From: a virus
Direction: 5' to 3' (one strand)
IMG/VR virus record: IMGVR_UViG_3300027782_004716
Coordinates: 1-41,367 of that record
DNA: 41,367 bases
Position 1 is the stretch's first letter. Every line of letters begins with the position of its first letter. The notes beneath the pieces are model-generated. The model was given only the letters and a program-made list of their open reading frames with translations. It was not told where the DNA came from and searched no databases. A program made the translations under genes and the position numbers. Below, one piece after another: positions 14,895 to 23,177 of the stretch.

Positions 14895-15383
14895 GTAGTC
14901 GGTGACCTGTAGTATTATTCTTGGCAAATAACCAATATTTGCTGCACCGTGTGTATCCTGACTATCATCATAGACAAAAACATCCCCGGCTCTATAATCT
15001 TTAATTAATTCATTTTTATAGACAAAAATGTGTCCTGGTTCATAATCCTGCATAGGTACCCAGTATCGCACACATTTGTTTTCAAACGTGTGTGGGTCGC
15101 AATGCATTGGGGTAAATTGTCCAGGATACATTTTAGTAAACCACCAATGTATATTTGTTGAGGTCCACGGCGGAGTAATATCAAAAGTTAAATTTGATTT
15201 TTCATACAGCCAAAAATGAACTGAGTCTAAATCATAGCCTGCATCAGATGCAGTCTTATAAGTCTGTTCTTCTTGAAGGCTATCTGGTTTCCAATCTCTT
15301 GGTCTACCATATCCATCAGAGTGACTAATTTCTGTTAGCCACTCGGGATTTATCCAGCTTTTGTAATTTCCGATACAATGCAT
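14889..15383 (-). CDS. HxD...H 2OG-Fe(II) oxygenase/cupin-like protein
   Basis: In this 164-residue protein PGQFTPMHCDPHTFE (87-101) gives H94 and D96. GHIFVYKNE and RAGDVFVYDDSQDTHGAANIG (131-151) give the distal H145, and PRIILQVTDY gives R155. It overlaps the upstream radical SAM gene by 34 bases and is probably translated with it. It shares the PGQ-x-x-P-x-H-x-D signature with the gene at 7842 and, more loosely, those at 29687 and 30222. Confidence 0.65.
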   Translation of the reverse strand: MHCIGNYKSWINPEWLTEISHSDGYGRPRDWKPDSLQEEQTYKTASDAGYDLDSVHFWLYEKSNLTFDITPPWTSTNIHWWFTKMYPGQFTPMHCDPHTFENKCVRYWVPMQDYEPGHIFVYKNELIKDYRAGDVFVYDDSQDTHGAANIGYLPRIILQVTDYL

Positions 15384-16513
15384 GAAAAAACTTTTCTCCC
15401 ATCAAGATAATTATTACTTTTAGATTCACGATTATTAATATATTCTGACAATAAGCTATTAGCTTCGCCTAGTTTTTCTTTTCTTGAAAAATCTATTTTG
15501 TTATGAAAAAATAAAAATTCTTCAAATAGATTCTCTCCTGGTTGATCTAACATACTTAACACTTCACTGTACTCTTCTATACTAGGCCTCACTAATGTTT
15601 TTAAATCTTGAGGCATATTTTTAATTGATAACATTGTAGGCTCAACACTGATTTGTTTCTTAGATTTATTAAAGCGAGGAAACATCTGTTCAAAAAATAA
15701 ATCAATTTCTTTTAACTTATTAACATTATAAATGTAAACTGTAGTTCGAACTGTGATGTTAGTATTTTTATCTTTTCTTAAATCAATTAATGTGTTAAAA
15801 TAATTCATAGTTTTAACACAATCATTCCACTTTGAAGGACTTCGTATATATTCATTAAGAGTACCAATGCCATCTATGCTGAGTACAATCGTTAGATCTT
15901 TACATTCTAATAAGGATTCATGAACTGAAGCATTTGGAATAATTGTACAATTAGTAGCAAATGTTAAATCTATATTTTTTATAAAATCTTTATCTCTAAG
16001 ATTTTTTAAAAATTGTTCACAGTCTTTGCTAAAAAAAGGTTCGCCGCCTGAAATACGAATATGCTTAAGATGATTAGCATTCATAGTATGCAGTGTAGAA
16101 TTCCTAATATATTTTTTTTCAACAAACGGCTTACCATAGATTTGAAATTCTTCATCGTACCATTGATGACTTGCGGTGCTGTTACATCCTCTACATTTTA
16201 AATTGCAGATATTATCAAACACAACATCTAAATATTGTAGATTAGCAACAGTAACTACTCCCCAAGTGTCGATGGCAGCTTGTCTGAAAGATTTTTGTCC
16301 AACTTTTTCATCATTGTAACAATATTCACAATTAGGAATTTGTTTCCCATCTAACATATCTTGACGAATCTGTTTTATTTTTATACCATGAAATGCTTCA
16401 TTGATATTCAATATGATATCTTCTTTGCTGAGACGTTTCCAATTACAACATGGCTCGAAACTGTCAACTTCTGCATATGAATTTACCCAAGGCAACGGAC
16501 AATAATATTTCAT
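15350..16513 (-). CDS. Radical SAM enzyme with N-terminal twitch/SPASM-like domain
   Basis: This 387-residue protein starts MKYYCPLPW with C5, then EPCCNW (20-25) and CEYC (62-65), an N-terminal auxiliary Fe-S region like that of its neighbour at 16510. The radical SAM core follows with CNLKCRGC (103-110) and ISGGEPF. LSIDGIGTLNEYIR is the usual strand-6 segment of twitch/SPASM-type enzymes. Its ATG overlaps the stop of the upstream radical SAM gene (ATGA), so two radical SAM enzymes are made in tandem between two oxygenases. Confidence 0.82.
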   Translation of the reverse strand: MKYYCPLPWVNSYAEVDSFEPCCNWKRLSKEDIILNINEAFHGIKIKQIRQDMLDGKQIPNCEYCYNDEKVGQKSFRQAAIDTWGVVTVANLQYLDVVFDNICNLKCRGCNSTASHQWYDEEFQIYGKPFVEKKYIRNSTLHTMNANHLKHIRISGGEPFFSKDCEQFLKNLRDKDFIKNIDLTFATNCTIIPNASVHESLLECKDLTIVLSIDGIGTLNEYIRSPSKWNDCVKTMNYFNTLIDLRKDKNTNITVRTTVYIYNVNKLKEIDLFFEQMFPRFNKSKKQISVEPTMLSIKNMPQDLKTLVRPSIEEYSEVLSMLDQPGENLFEEFLFFHNKIDFSRKEKLGEANSLLSEYINNRESKSNNYLDGRKVFSCIVSEITKAG

Positions 16514-17913
16514 TTTAATTCAGGAAAAATTTTATTGAAATTAGTTCCGCGAATAGAATCTAAGTTTTCAAAATATTCTGTAAAGTCTGGAATCATGTGA
16601 CTATGATCCTCAGCATCAATAAACTTTAAAATACCTTCCCAACGTTTCCAACCGTAGGGATTATCTTTCCAAAAATGATCATCTTGAGTATAGTTATCCC
16701 ACAACCATTGTTTGAAGTCTACAAACTTTGCACGTACTCGATCTTTTTGTTCTTTGGTTAGTATTCTAGCACTTAGAAAAGTCGGAATAAACAACAGATG
16801 CATACTGAATATTCCGCCGCCTGCTTGATAGTCACCGAGGTAGTGTTTGTTTACCTTTTTATAATTTTGAGATATCATCCATTTAGCAAAATCGGGTAGA
16901 TGTTCGACATTAATTGCTTGCACTGCACATTCAATGCTGGTTTGAATATTGTCCGGGGTGTTATCTAATCGATCCAATATCCGAATAATATCGGCCCAGT
17001 CGGTCGGATATCGTATATACCAATTGCGTTCTTCTAGGGCATCTACACTAACTGAAAACTTTACTTTTTTAAACTGAGTCCATATCTCGATCATGTTTTC
17101 GTCTAATAGCACACCATTGGAATTATAACGCAGAGTGATCTTATTATTGTATCCACGTTTGATAATTTCTTCTAAGAATCGTTTGTGCTCTTTGATCATC
17201 AAGGGCTCACCGCCTGCAAAATATAATTGTTCGATGTGTGGAATCTGCTCAAAGATATCGTTCCAGAATTCAGGCTTTTCATACCAATAATTGTTGAATG
17301 TGTTTTTATCCCATTTGATCTGATTAATAACTATTGTACTTTTTGTCTTGGCCATCATCGGTTCGTAATCTTGCACCCAGCGACTGCTGTCATGCGGACT
17401 ACACATAACACATTTTAAATTACATGTATGGCCTAATCGTAAATCAAGATACCTGATAGCGGGAGGAACCGTTCCAGTATCGGAAGTTTCGTCTATTAAT
17501 TGTTCTATGTCTAAATCGTTGTTCATCCAGTCATAGGCTTCCCAGATCCGTTTACTAGCAACTCCATTAGATTCTTCCTCAAAGCATTTTGTACAACTTG
17601 CAGGTACCTTACCATCTAACATAGACAAACGAACATCTTTCATGTAATCATTGTTCCATGCACTCAGTGGTGTATCAATTCCAAAGTTTGCCGGTTGACC
17701 GTTTTCTTTTTTAACTAGCCCTACACCGTGGTCTCCCGTGGCTGCACCCGATGCATTGGCCACACAACATAATCTAGCATCACCGTTAGGTCTGGTAGCC
17801 ATGTGTATCCACGGTATCACACAAAAACTAGGAGAACCTGATCGATCTTTGATTAATTGTTGTACGGTGCCGATTTTAGTTTCTTTTGGCTGTAGCCAAT
17901 AAATCTCACGCAT
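16510..17913 (-). CDS. Radical SAM enzyme with N-terminal twitch/SPASM-like domain
   Basis: At 467 residues this is the largest radical SAM protein here. Auxiliary cysteines are C31, RLCC (47-50) and CTKC (107-110). The core is CNLKCVMC (164-171) with FAGGEPLM. The extra C-terminal 150 residues are rich in Trp and aromatics and have no second cysteine cluster. NCBI names such proteins twitch-domain radical SAM proteins; their chemistry is not known to me. The gene overlaps the upstream oxygenase start by one base. Confidence 0.82.
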   Translation of the reverse strand: MREIYWLQPKETKIGTVQQLIKDRSGSPSFCVIPWIHMATRPNGDARLCCVANASGAATGDHGVGLVKKENGQPANFGIDTPLSAWNNDYMKDVRLSMLDGKVPASCTKCFEEESNGVASKRIWEAYDWMNNDLDIEQLIDETSDTGTVPPAIRYLDLRLGHTCNLKCVMCSPHDSSRWVQDYEPMMAKTKSTIVINQIKWDKNTFNNYWYEKPEFWNDIFEQIPHIEQLYFAGGEPLMIKEHKRFLEEIIKRGYNNKITLRYNSNGVLLDENMIEIWTQFKKVKFSVSVDALEERNWYIRYPTDWADIIRILDRLDNTPDNIQTSIECAVQAINVEHLPDFAKWMISQNYKKVNKHYLGDYQAGGGIFSMHLLFIPTFLSARILTKEQKDRVRAKFVDFKQWLWDNYTQDDHFWKDNPYGWKRWEGILKFIDAEDHSHMIPDFTEYFENLDSIRGTNFNKIFPELK

Positions 17914-18725
17914 TAATAATTCTCCAGATGATCTATCTTTAATCGTATTCTAAAATCTTCCGTGAACTTACCGTCAATTCTTAGACTATAGCTTTGTTCT
18001 TTAATCTGATCACCGCCATGCCAATCCTGATCATTCCACCATGCAGCCTTAGTGTTTAAATATATTTTAGTTTTAGTTTCTGGATCCCAAACATAAAACC
18101 CTTTTTTAGTATTAGGTCGAATATGTATAAATTCGTTTCGATGAGGAGTATAAAAATCATTTTCAAATACTCCATTATTAGCATCTAAATCTCGGTGTTC
18201 AAATGGCATCCCGTCTGCTTCGCAATGAAAAAATATCACTCGTCCAATATGTTCAAATATTCCATCGGTGATCATTTGTTCAACCCACTTAACTACGTTA
18301 GGAAAGTATTCTGCTTCTTCAGTGAGCTTACGTGGCGCAGTTCTATCATTCCACGATCCTTCTTCCCATAAAAAATAATATATGTAAGGATCATAGGCAC
18401 CCATGGCCATTTTAACATATCTAGTAAAAAGATTACGGCTATTGTGATCTTTAGCATTGCACCATAGATCCCAACCACTTTGTTTAATCGGATCACTATC
18501 AGGCAATGCAAGAAATTCTTCTATTGCTTTATAAATGGGTTTCCAGTTCCAAATATAACTACCTCTAGTTTGATCAAATCCTGGTTTCATCCAGGTACCT
18601 TCTTTGGCATGGAGTCGTGCCAATGCAAATCCTTTGAGGATTTCGGGCTGTAGTTTATCAAATTGATCCATATCTAAATATGGAGCCATATCTAAGTACG
18701 GCTGATTGTTGATGCCTTTGATCAT
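17913..18725 (-). CDS. 2OG-Fe(II) oxygenase-like protein, long form
   Basis: This 270-residue protein has an N-terminal 160-residue helical, Trp/Tyr-rich part. The beta-helix core that follows has MPFEHRDLDANN (173-184; H177, D179), GFYVWDPETKTKIYLN and DQDWHGGDQ (232-240; H236), then SLRIDGKF (R249). It opens the minus block that continues into two radical SAM genes. Upstream of its ATG, CTTAAATAC (about 18744-18752, minus) resembles a late promoter, and CAGGAAC serves as ribosome binding site. Confidence 0.65.
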   Translation of the reverse strand: MIKGINNQPYLDMAPYLDMDQFDKLQPEILKGFALARLHAKEGTWMKPGFDQTRGSYIWNWKPIYKAIEEFLALPDSDPIKQSGWDLWCNAKDHNSRNLFTRYVKMAMGAYDPYIYYFLWEEGSWNDRTAPRKLTEEAEYFPNVVKWVEQMITDGIFEHIGRVIFFHCEADGMPFEHRDLDANNGVFENDFYTPHRNEFIHIRPNTKKGFYVWDPETKTKIYLNTKAAWWNDQDWHGGDQIKEQSYSLRIDGKFTEDFRIRLKIDHLENY

Positions 18726-18778
18726 TTAATTTTGTTCCTGTTTGTATTTAAGATAATTAAATTACAGAGGACATACTC

Positions 18779-19474
18779 GTGAAATACCATTATTATTACA
18801 ATCAAGTACCAGGAGAATTACCCTGGAGAAATAATCTAATCTATACCAGCTTGATCAGTGACGACAAAAAGACATTTGTGCAGTGGTATGTTAACGACTC
18901 CGAATATCACCAAGGACAGAATCAAGTAGTTGATCCTGCCCTGATGAAAGAAAAATGGCTTAGGGAAGTCAACTTCATCACTCAGATGAGAAATCGATTT
19001 CCTGATTTAGTCCCAACTATCATTAATATAGATTTAGAAAAGAAAAAACTATATCTTGAAATTGACGGTGTTGATTTATGGCAGCGTAGTTTAGATCGCA
19101 ACAACTGTCCTTTTGAAGAGATTGTACCAGACTGGCAAGATCAAATGTTGGCAATTTTATCTGCTCACAAGAGTTTAGGAATTTACAAATATAGCCTGCA
19201 TCCTAGTAGTTATTTTGTTGTTAACGGAAAACTAAAAAGTATTAATTATTTTTTTACATATAGGTTTAATGAACCTCCAATTACTATAAACAGTTTTCTG
19301 AGCCATATCAGTGAAAATCGTAGAATAGAATTACGAAAACAATCTCAGGCTATGGGCATAGATTGGGAAACTCCTACTCCCCTCATTGACATTCAGTTAC
19401 TGGCTTTTGAAAGTTTCAGTAACAATTATCCTAGAGATTTTATAGAAAAAGCTAAAACAATTTATGGAACATAA
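18779..19474 (+). CDS. Kinase-like fold protein, degenerate (RIO/Bud32 type)
   Basis: This 231-residue protein starts with GTG at 18779 behind a good AGAGG. LREVNFITQM (61-70) looks like the regulatory Glu helix, VPTIINIDLEKKKLYLEIDG (78-97) like the strand 4-5 hinge, and YKYSLHPSSYFVVNGKLKSI (136-155) like a catalytic loop in which the usual HxD is replaced by LHPSS. A metal-binding Asp is not obvious, so catalysis is doubtful. Its paralogue at 30781 shares the same landmarks. It may bind a nucleotide or act as a pseudokinase. Confidence 0.5.
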   Translation: MKYHYYYNQVPGELPWRNNLIYTSLISDDKKTFVQWYVNDSEYHQGQNQVVDPALMKEKWLREVNFITQMRNRFPDLVPTIINIDLEKKKLYLEIDGVDLWQRSLDRNNCPFEEIVPDWQDQMLAILSAHKSLGIYKYSLHPSSYFVVNGKLKSINYFFTYRFNEPPITINSFLSHISENRRIELRKQSQAMGIDWETPTPLIDIQLLAFESFSNNYPRDFIEKAKTIYGT

Positions 19475-20024
19475 AGACCAACTTGAAAAAATAAAACTTT
19501 TATCAGAAATCTTTCTGAAAGAGTTCGACTGGAAAAAATTAAAACAAGAATTAATCTCTAGCGTAAATCTTAATCTCGGTTGGTATTATCAATATAACAA
19601 TGATGGCAATATAGAAGTTTGCCAGTATGGGTGTGATGATGACGAAATTCGCTTTCCAAATTCTGCCATCGGAGCAGAATATTTTACCATAGAATTTACT
19701 TCAGTACAGCACGGTGACAGAAAATATTTTTGGGAGATAGTTTCTAGCGCCTTAGAAATTAAAGGCATTGATTATATAGGAATTAATTTCTTAGGTCCAA
19801 ACATGGAATTTCCAGAACATGTTGACATGAATGTTTTTACTATTCTTATCAATATTGAAACCAATGATCAGTGCATATTACAGGTAGACAGTAAAGATTA
19901 TGTTTTTAAAAATGGAGACATCTTTATGTTTGACGGAGAAATTCCGCATGCTGTTTATAATCGATCTAATTCTTTTTGGAAACAAGTTGTTCTTAGAATA
20001 AAAAAAGTGTACCCTGAAGAATAA
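19464..20024 (+). CDS. HxD...H 2OG-Fe(II) oxygenase/cupin-like protein
   Basis: In this 186-residue protein MEFPEHVDMNVFT (114-126) gives H119 and D121. A NGDIFMFDGEIPHAVYN strand (150-166) gives H162, and VVLRIKK gives R178. The upstream 110 residues form an alpha/beta cap. The start lies 11 bases inside the kinase-like gene. Its C-terminal core resembles that of the protein at 5539 (I/V-PHAVYN). Confidence 0.62.
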   Translation: MEHKDQLEKIKLLSEIFLKEFDWKKLKQELISSVNLNLGWYYQYNNDGNIEVCQYGCDDDEIRFPNSAIGAEYFTIEFTSVQHGDRKYFWEIVSSALEIKGIDYIGINFLGPNMEFPEHVDMNVFTILINIETNDQCILQVDSKDYVFKNGDIFMFDGEIPHAVYNRSNSFWKQVVLRIKKVYPEE

Positions 20025-20026
20025 TT

Positions 20027-20581
20027 ATGTATAAGATAGTTAAATGGAATTCAAATTTAAATCTTTGTGAGTTTTATCAAGAGGCTGCTGAGCGAGGATT
20101 TGCTAATAATGCTAGTCAGAAAGTAATGATAGATTGCTTCCGTAATGAATCAGAGTGGGCAGCATGGATATTATATCAAGATGACAAAGCTATCGGCAGT
20201 GTTGTTGCACACTCTTTTGATGAAATGGGAACAAACTGTTATCGAGTTTTAGCACGTACCTGCACGTTTGGAGATGCTCGACCTAATAGAGGTCTTATAA
20301 CTCCTAAAAAATTAATCGCCGAACATCAAAATTTAACTGATCAATTCTTATTACCGACTTGTATAGAATGGTCCAACGGTAAACGTATATTTGCTACCAG
20401 TAATGAAAGCACAGTAGCGAGTCAACGTCTTGTACATAGACATTACTTTCCTACGCTGGCCAAGTTAGGTATTGTGGAACGTATTGGTGATATAGTGTAC
20501 CGTAATACAGAACAGACAGTATGGCAGATATATCCTGATCGATTTCTTGAAAACTTAGAACGTTATCCTAGATGGATCTAG
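20027..20581 (+). CDS. Possible GNAT-type acyltransferase, unverified
   Basis: In this 184-residue protein, WAAWILYQDDKAIGSVVAHSF (45-65) has the beta-turn-beta of an N-acetyltransferase, and YRVLARTCTFGDARPNRG follows, but the acetyl-CoA P-loop (Q/RxxGxG/A) is not clear. It is the third gene of a short plus-strand operon, 2 bases after the oxygenase stop. Its 3' end overlaps the convergent SDR gene by 27 bases. The assignment is tentative. Confidence 0.45.
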   Translation: MYKIVKWNSNLNLCEFYQEAAERGFANNASQKVMIDCFRNESEWAAWILYQDDKAIGSVVAHSFDEMGTNCYRVLARTCTFGDARPNRGLITPKKLIAEHQNLTDQFLLPTCIEWSNGKRIFATSNESTVASQRLVHRHYFPTLAKLGIVERIGDIVYRNTEQTVWQIYPDRFLENLERYPRWI

Positions 20582-21154
20582 ATTAGGATTGGCACGTCTT
20601 AACTGTTCGTAGACAAATGGTGTTAGCTTCCATCTAAATTCAATTTGTCTAATGCTGGGCTTGCCTGCCCAGAAAATAATTGTATCAACGATATCTTCAT
20701 ATGAAGTTGTATAATCGCTGGTGAATACGTTTGTATCAGCGGCATCGACTTGAGTTCCTTCAATAAAACTTAAATCTAAATGCAGCAAGGGTATTCCATC
20801 AGGGTTGATACTGATTAGTCTACAAGCTTCTGCTAGGTCTTGTTTGTGTTTGACATATTCTGTAGGAATTAATTCTGGATATAATCTACTTACACTGCCC
20901 ATTACCACCATCATATCAACTTTGTCTTTTAATGCTTCAACTAATCGTAACTGTTGCTGTTCACAATAGGCATTGTTGATAAACATCTCACAGCCTTCTG
21001 CTTCAGCAATAATTTTGTCAAAGTCTTTTTCTATGTCGTAGCCATTTGTTCTACTCATTCCAACTATTTCTCGACAGCTGATTTCTTTAAATTTATCATA
21101 CACAGCTTTGCCAATGCCATTGGTATGTCCAGTAATAATTATTTTTTTATTCAT
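20555..21154 (-). CDS. Short-chain dehydrogenase/reductase (SDR), reduced
   Basis: This 199-residue protein has the dinucleotide motif TGHTNGIGK (8-16), a second strand with MSRTNG and the NNAY element (about 60-63). The active-site region GSVSRLYP...YVKHKQDL (S then Y-x-x-x-K spacing) is present, so it may be catalytic. It is about 50 residues shorter than classical SDRs. It follows a paralogous SDR with an ATGA overlap. Confidence 0.72.
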   Translation of the reverse strand: MNKKIIITGHTNGIGKAVYDKFKEISCREIVGMSRTNGYDIEKDFDKIIAEAEGCEMFINNAYCEQQQLRLVEALKDKVDMMVVMGSVSRLYPELIPTEYVKHKQDLAEACRLISINPDGIPLLHLDLSFIEGTQVDAADTNVFTSDYTTSYEDIVDTIIFWAGKPSIRQIEFRWKLTPFVYEQLRRANPNLDPSRITF

Positions 21155-21618
21155 TGATTCGGTTCTCCGGTCGCATCAAAACTAACTGCTGTTATATGAG
21201 GATATTCTAACCAAAGGTCTATTATTTTAAGTAACGCATCTGGATTGTTATAACCACTAGAGCTTAGATGTAGCATGAGTATTTTTGCACCTTTATTCTG
21301 TAATTCAGTTACTGCCGTAGCAAGTTTGTTTTTATGATCACTGTATTCTGGTAAACAAGTGTCTTTATAAAATGCTGCCATGCTACCACATACGATCATT
21401 TTATCCACAGAGGAATATAATTCATTTAAAAATTCAAGTTGCTTTCCATTGGCATAGGCATTGTTAATAAACAAATCACACCCCCGGGCAGTCTCAACAA
21501 CATCGGCTAATCCAGTAGCGGTATTGAATCCAATAACTTCCCACCCTTTACTGATAAGATGATTTGAAAAAATAACACCAATGCCTCGTGTGTGTCCTGT
21601 TATGATTGCTTTAGGCAT
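21151..21618 (-). CDS. Short SDR-family protein
   Basis: This 155-residue protein has TGHTRGIGV (7-15), NNAYANG (about 51-57), GSMAAFY and YSDHKNKLA, so glycine motif, Ser and Tyr-x-x-x-Lys are all kept in a very small protein. It is roughly 40% shorter than usual SDRs and lacks the C-terminal substrate lid. It overlaps the next SDR by 4 bases and the upstream oxygenase by 8. A heteromer of the two SDRs is possible (inference). Confidence 0.7.
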   Translation of the reverse strand: MPKAIITGHTRGIGVIFSNHLISKGWEVIGFNTATGLADVVETARGCDLFINNAYANGKQLEFLNELYSSVDKMIVCGSMAAFYKDTCLPEYSDHKNKLATAVTELQNKGAKILMLHLSSSGYNNPDALLKIIDLWLEYPHITAVSFDATGEPNQ

Positions 21619-22279
21619 AGTTTACCTTAAAATCAGTAGTAACAATATTTTTAAAATATTCAAGGACATTGGGATTGATATTAAATCTAATAGTGTTTCC
21701 TTGGAAATTAAAATGACTGATATCTCCAGCCTTGTTTGCACGATTCAACCAAGGACTAAAAATTAAATCAAAGTTATGTCTATGCCAGGTCGTATCGCCG
21801 GCCGGATCAATTGTTACTCGAATGCTGTTATCTATATTATTTTTTAATAATAATTTTCTAACAACCAACTGAATCCTTGAATGGCCGCCAAAATTTGCTG
21901 CTGAATGAATCCGGCCAGCATCCATGTAATACCAATCCCCGTCGGGATCTGTTTTATGTATTTTCATTTCATCTAAATCAATTAGATAACTTTGATCGCC
22001 TGATAATGCTAGATGCCAGCGATCATCGATGTCAGCATGACTACTATATGTTTGTTGTGGTGCTAACTCAATCAATCTAGCTTCTCCTTTGTCTAAAGGC
22101 AAACTATCAAGTACTTCTTCCCACACTGTGTTTTTAAATTCGGATTTTATTTCCCACGGATCGTAGAAGAAATCACCAGTGGGCTGATTTAAAGACAATT
22201 TAGAATTAATAGAAGGAATAGAATCTTTTGCAATATTGAATATTTTAAAAGGTACCGTAAATTGAGTTTTGGATAGCAT
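21611..22279 (-). CDS. HxD...H 2OG-Fe(II) oxygenase/cupin-like protein
   Basis: In this 222-residue protein APQQTYSSHADIDDRWH (73-89) gives H81 and D83, DWYYMDAGRIHSAANFGG (115-132) gives H125, and HSRIQLVVR gives R135. About 80 further residues with WHRHNFDLIFSPWLNRA follow the core and are not assigned. The ATG at 22279 is chosen because it lies 4 bases behind a TATAAATA motif; the open frame continues upstream through the divergent gene and is not credible there. Confidence 0.65.
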   Translation of the reverse strand: MLSKTQFTVPFKIFNIAKDSIPSINSKLSLNQPTGDFFYDPWEIKSEFKNTVWEEVLDSLPLDKGEARLIELAPQQTYSSHADIDDRWHLALSGDQSYLIDLDEMKIHKTDPDGDWYYMDAGRIHSAANFGGHSRIQLVVRKLLLKNNIDNSIRVTIDPAGDTTWHRHNFDLIFSPWLNRANKAGDISHFNFQGNTIRFNINPNVLEYFKNIVTTDFKVNYA

Positions 22280-22283
22280 GAAA

Positions 22284-22291
22284 TATTTATA
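22284..22291 (-). promoter_or_regulatory. TATAAATA late promoter-like motif (minus)
   Basis: Read on the minus strand the sequence is TATAAATA-TTTC-ATG, placing an exact T4 late core four bases before the oxygenase start at 22279. The 40-bp divergent gap also holds TTAAATA (22308-22314) five bases before the plus-strand ATG at 22320, and a TATAAT at 22298-22303 without a good -35 box. Confidence 0.55.
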
Positions 22292-22319
22292 TGCTACTAT
22301 AATATGGTTAAATATTTCT

Positions 22320-23177
22320 ATGCTACGAGTTAAAATTGCCAAAGAATATTCTTCTACATACTTAGAAATTGAAAGGCCACAACCCTTAACTGATAACACG
22401 ATCGAGCAGCTAATACAACAAGTACTCAGCGGAAATTTAGACAAAGATATCAGTGATGCTGTATATACTAATTTTAAAAAAGAAATGGCCGATTGGATTC
22501 TTGATAGTAAACTGAATACCATAACCGGCCTTGATAGCTTTGACAGAGTTGACATTATAAACGGATGTACGCAATTTATCGATAATATCTATATGCAATG
22601 TCAACCGCAGGTATTAGTTGGTGATTATAGATACCACGACAGATTAGGTAACTGGGGAACTAGGCCGGGTCTGTTGCGAGAAGATATACCATTAATTATT
22701 TCCATGCCATTTCCTAGCACAGGTGCAGTACACGAACAGATGAAGGAGATTTTAGATGAAGCGCAAGACAAGGGAATTAGTGTACATGTGGACGGCGCTT
22801 GGTTTACTTGCTGCCGCGCAATTAACTTTGATGTATCTCATCCTGCAATTAGATCTGTGGGGATAAGTTTAAGCAAAGGCTTAGGTCTCGGTTGGAATCG
22901 AATTGGCCTACGTTGGTCTAGACAACCTAAGCCCGATAGTATTACAATAATGAATGACTTCCATATGAATAATCGTGCGTTGGCAATGATTGGTTTACAT
23001 TTTATTCGTAACTTACCATCAGACTATCTGTGGAATAAACACGGTAATAACTACTATAAAGTGTGTGCAGATTTTGCACTAACTCCGACCCAAAGTATCT
23101 ATCTAGCTCTACGCAACGGGGAACCTGTCGGAGTTAGTCCACTAATAAGGTATTTAGAAAATGCAGATATTTCATGA
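22320..23177 (+). CDS. Compact fold-type I PLP aminotransferase-like enzyme
   Basis: This 285-residue protein has IISMPFPSTGAVHEQM (126-141), the cofactor Asp in VHVDGAWF (D158) and SLSKGLGLGWNRIGLRW (183-199) with lysine K186. The collinear motifs make it a paralogue of the enzyme at 9396, with the same reduced length. ATG 22320 is preferred to a TTG at 22269, which would overlap the divergent gene. It overlaps the PP-loop ATPase gene by 17 bases, and the two probably act in one pathway. Confidence 0.65.
   Translation: MLRVKIAKEYSSTYLEIERPQPLTDNTIEQLIQQVLSGNLDKDISDAVYTNFKKEMADWILDSKLNTITGLDSFDRVDIINGCTQFIDNIYMQCQPQVLVGDYRYHDRLGNWGTRPGLLREDIPLIISMPFPSTGAVHEQMKEILDEAQDKGISVHVDGAWFTCCRAINFDVSHPAIRSVGISLSKGLGLGWNRIGLRWSRQPKPDSITIMNDFHMNNRALAMIGLHFIRNLPSDYLWNKHGNNYYKVCADFALTPTQSIYLALRNGEPVGVSPLIRYLENADIS

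Noticed and set aside
22279-22555. N-terminal extension of the oxygenase at 21611
   Set aside because: The extension overlaps the divergent PLP gene and its Ser/Leu-rich composition is antisense-like; the start at 22279 has a promoter motif.
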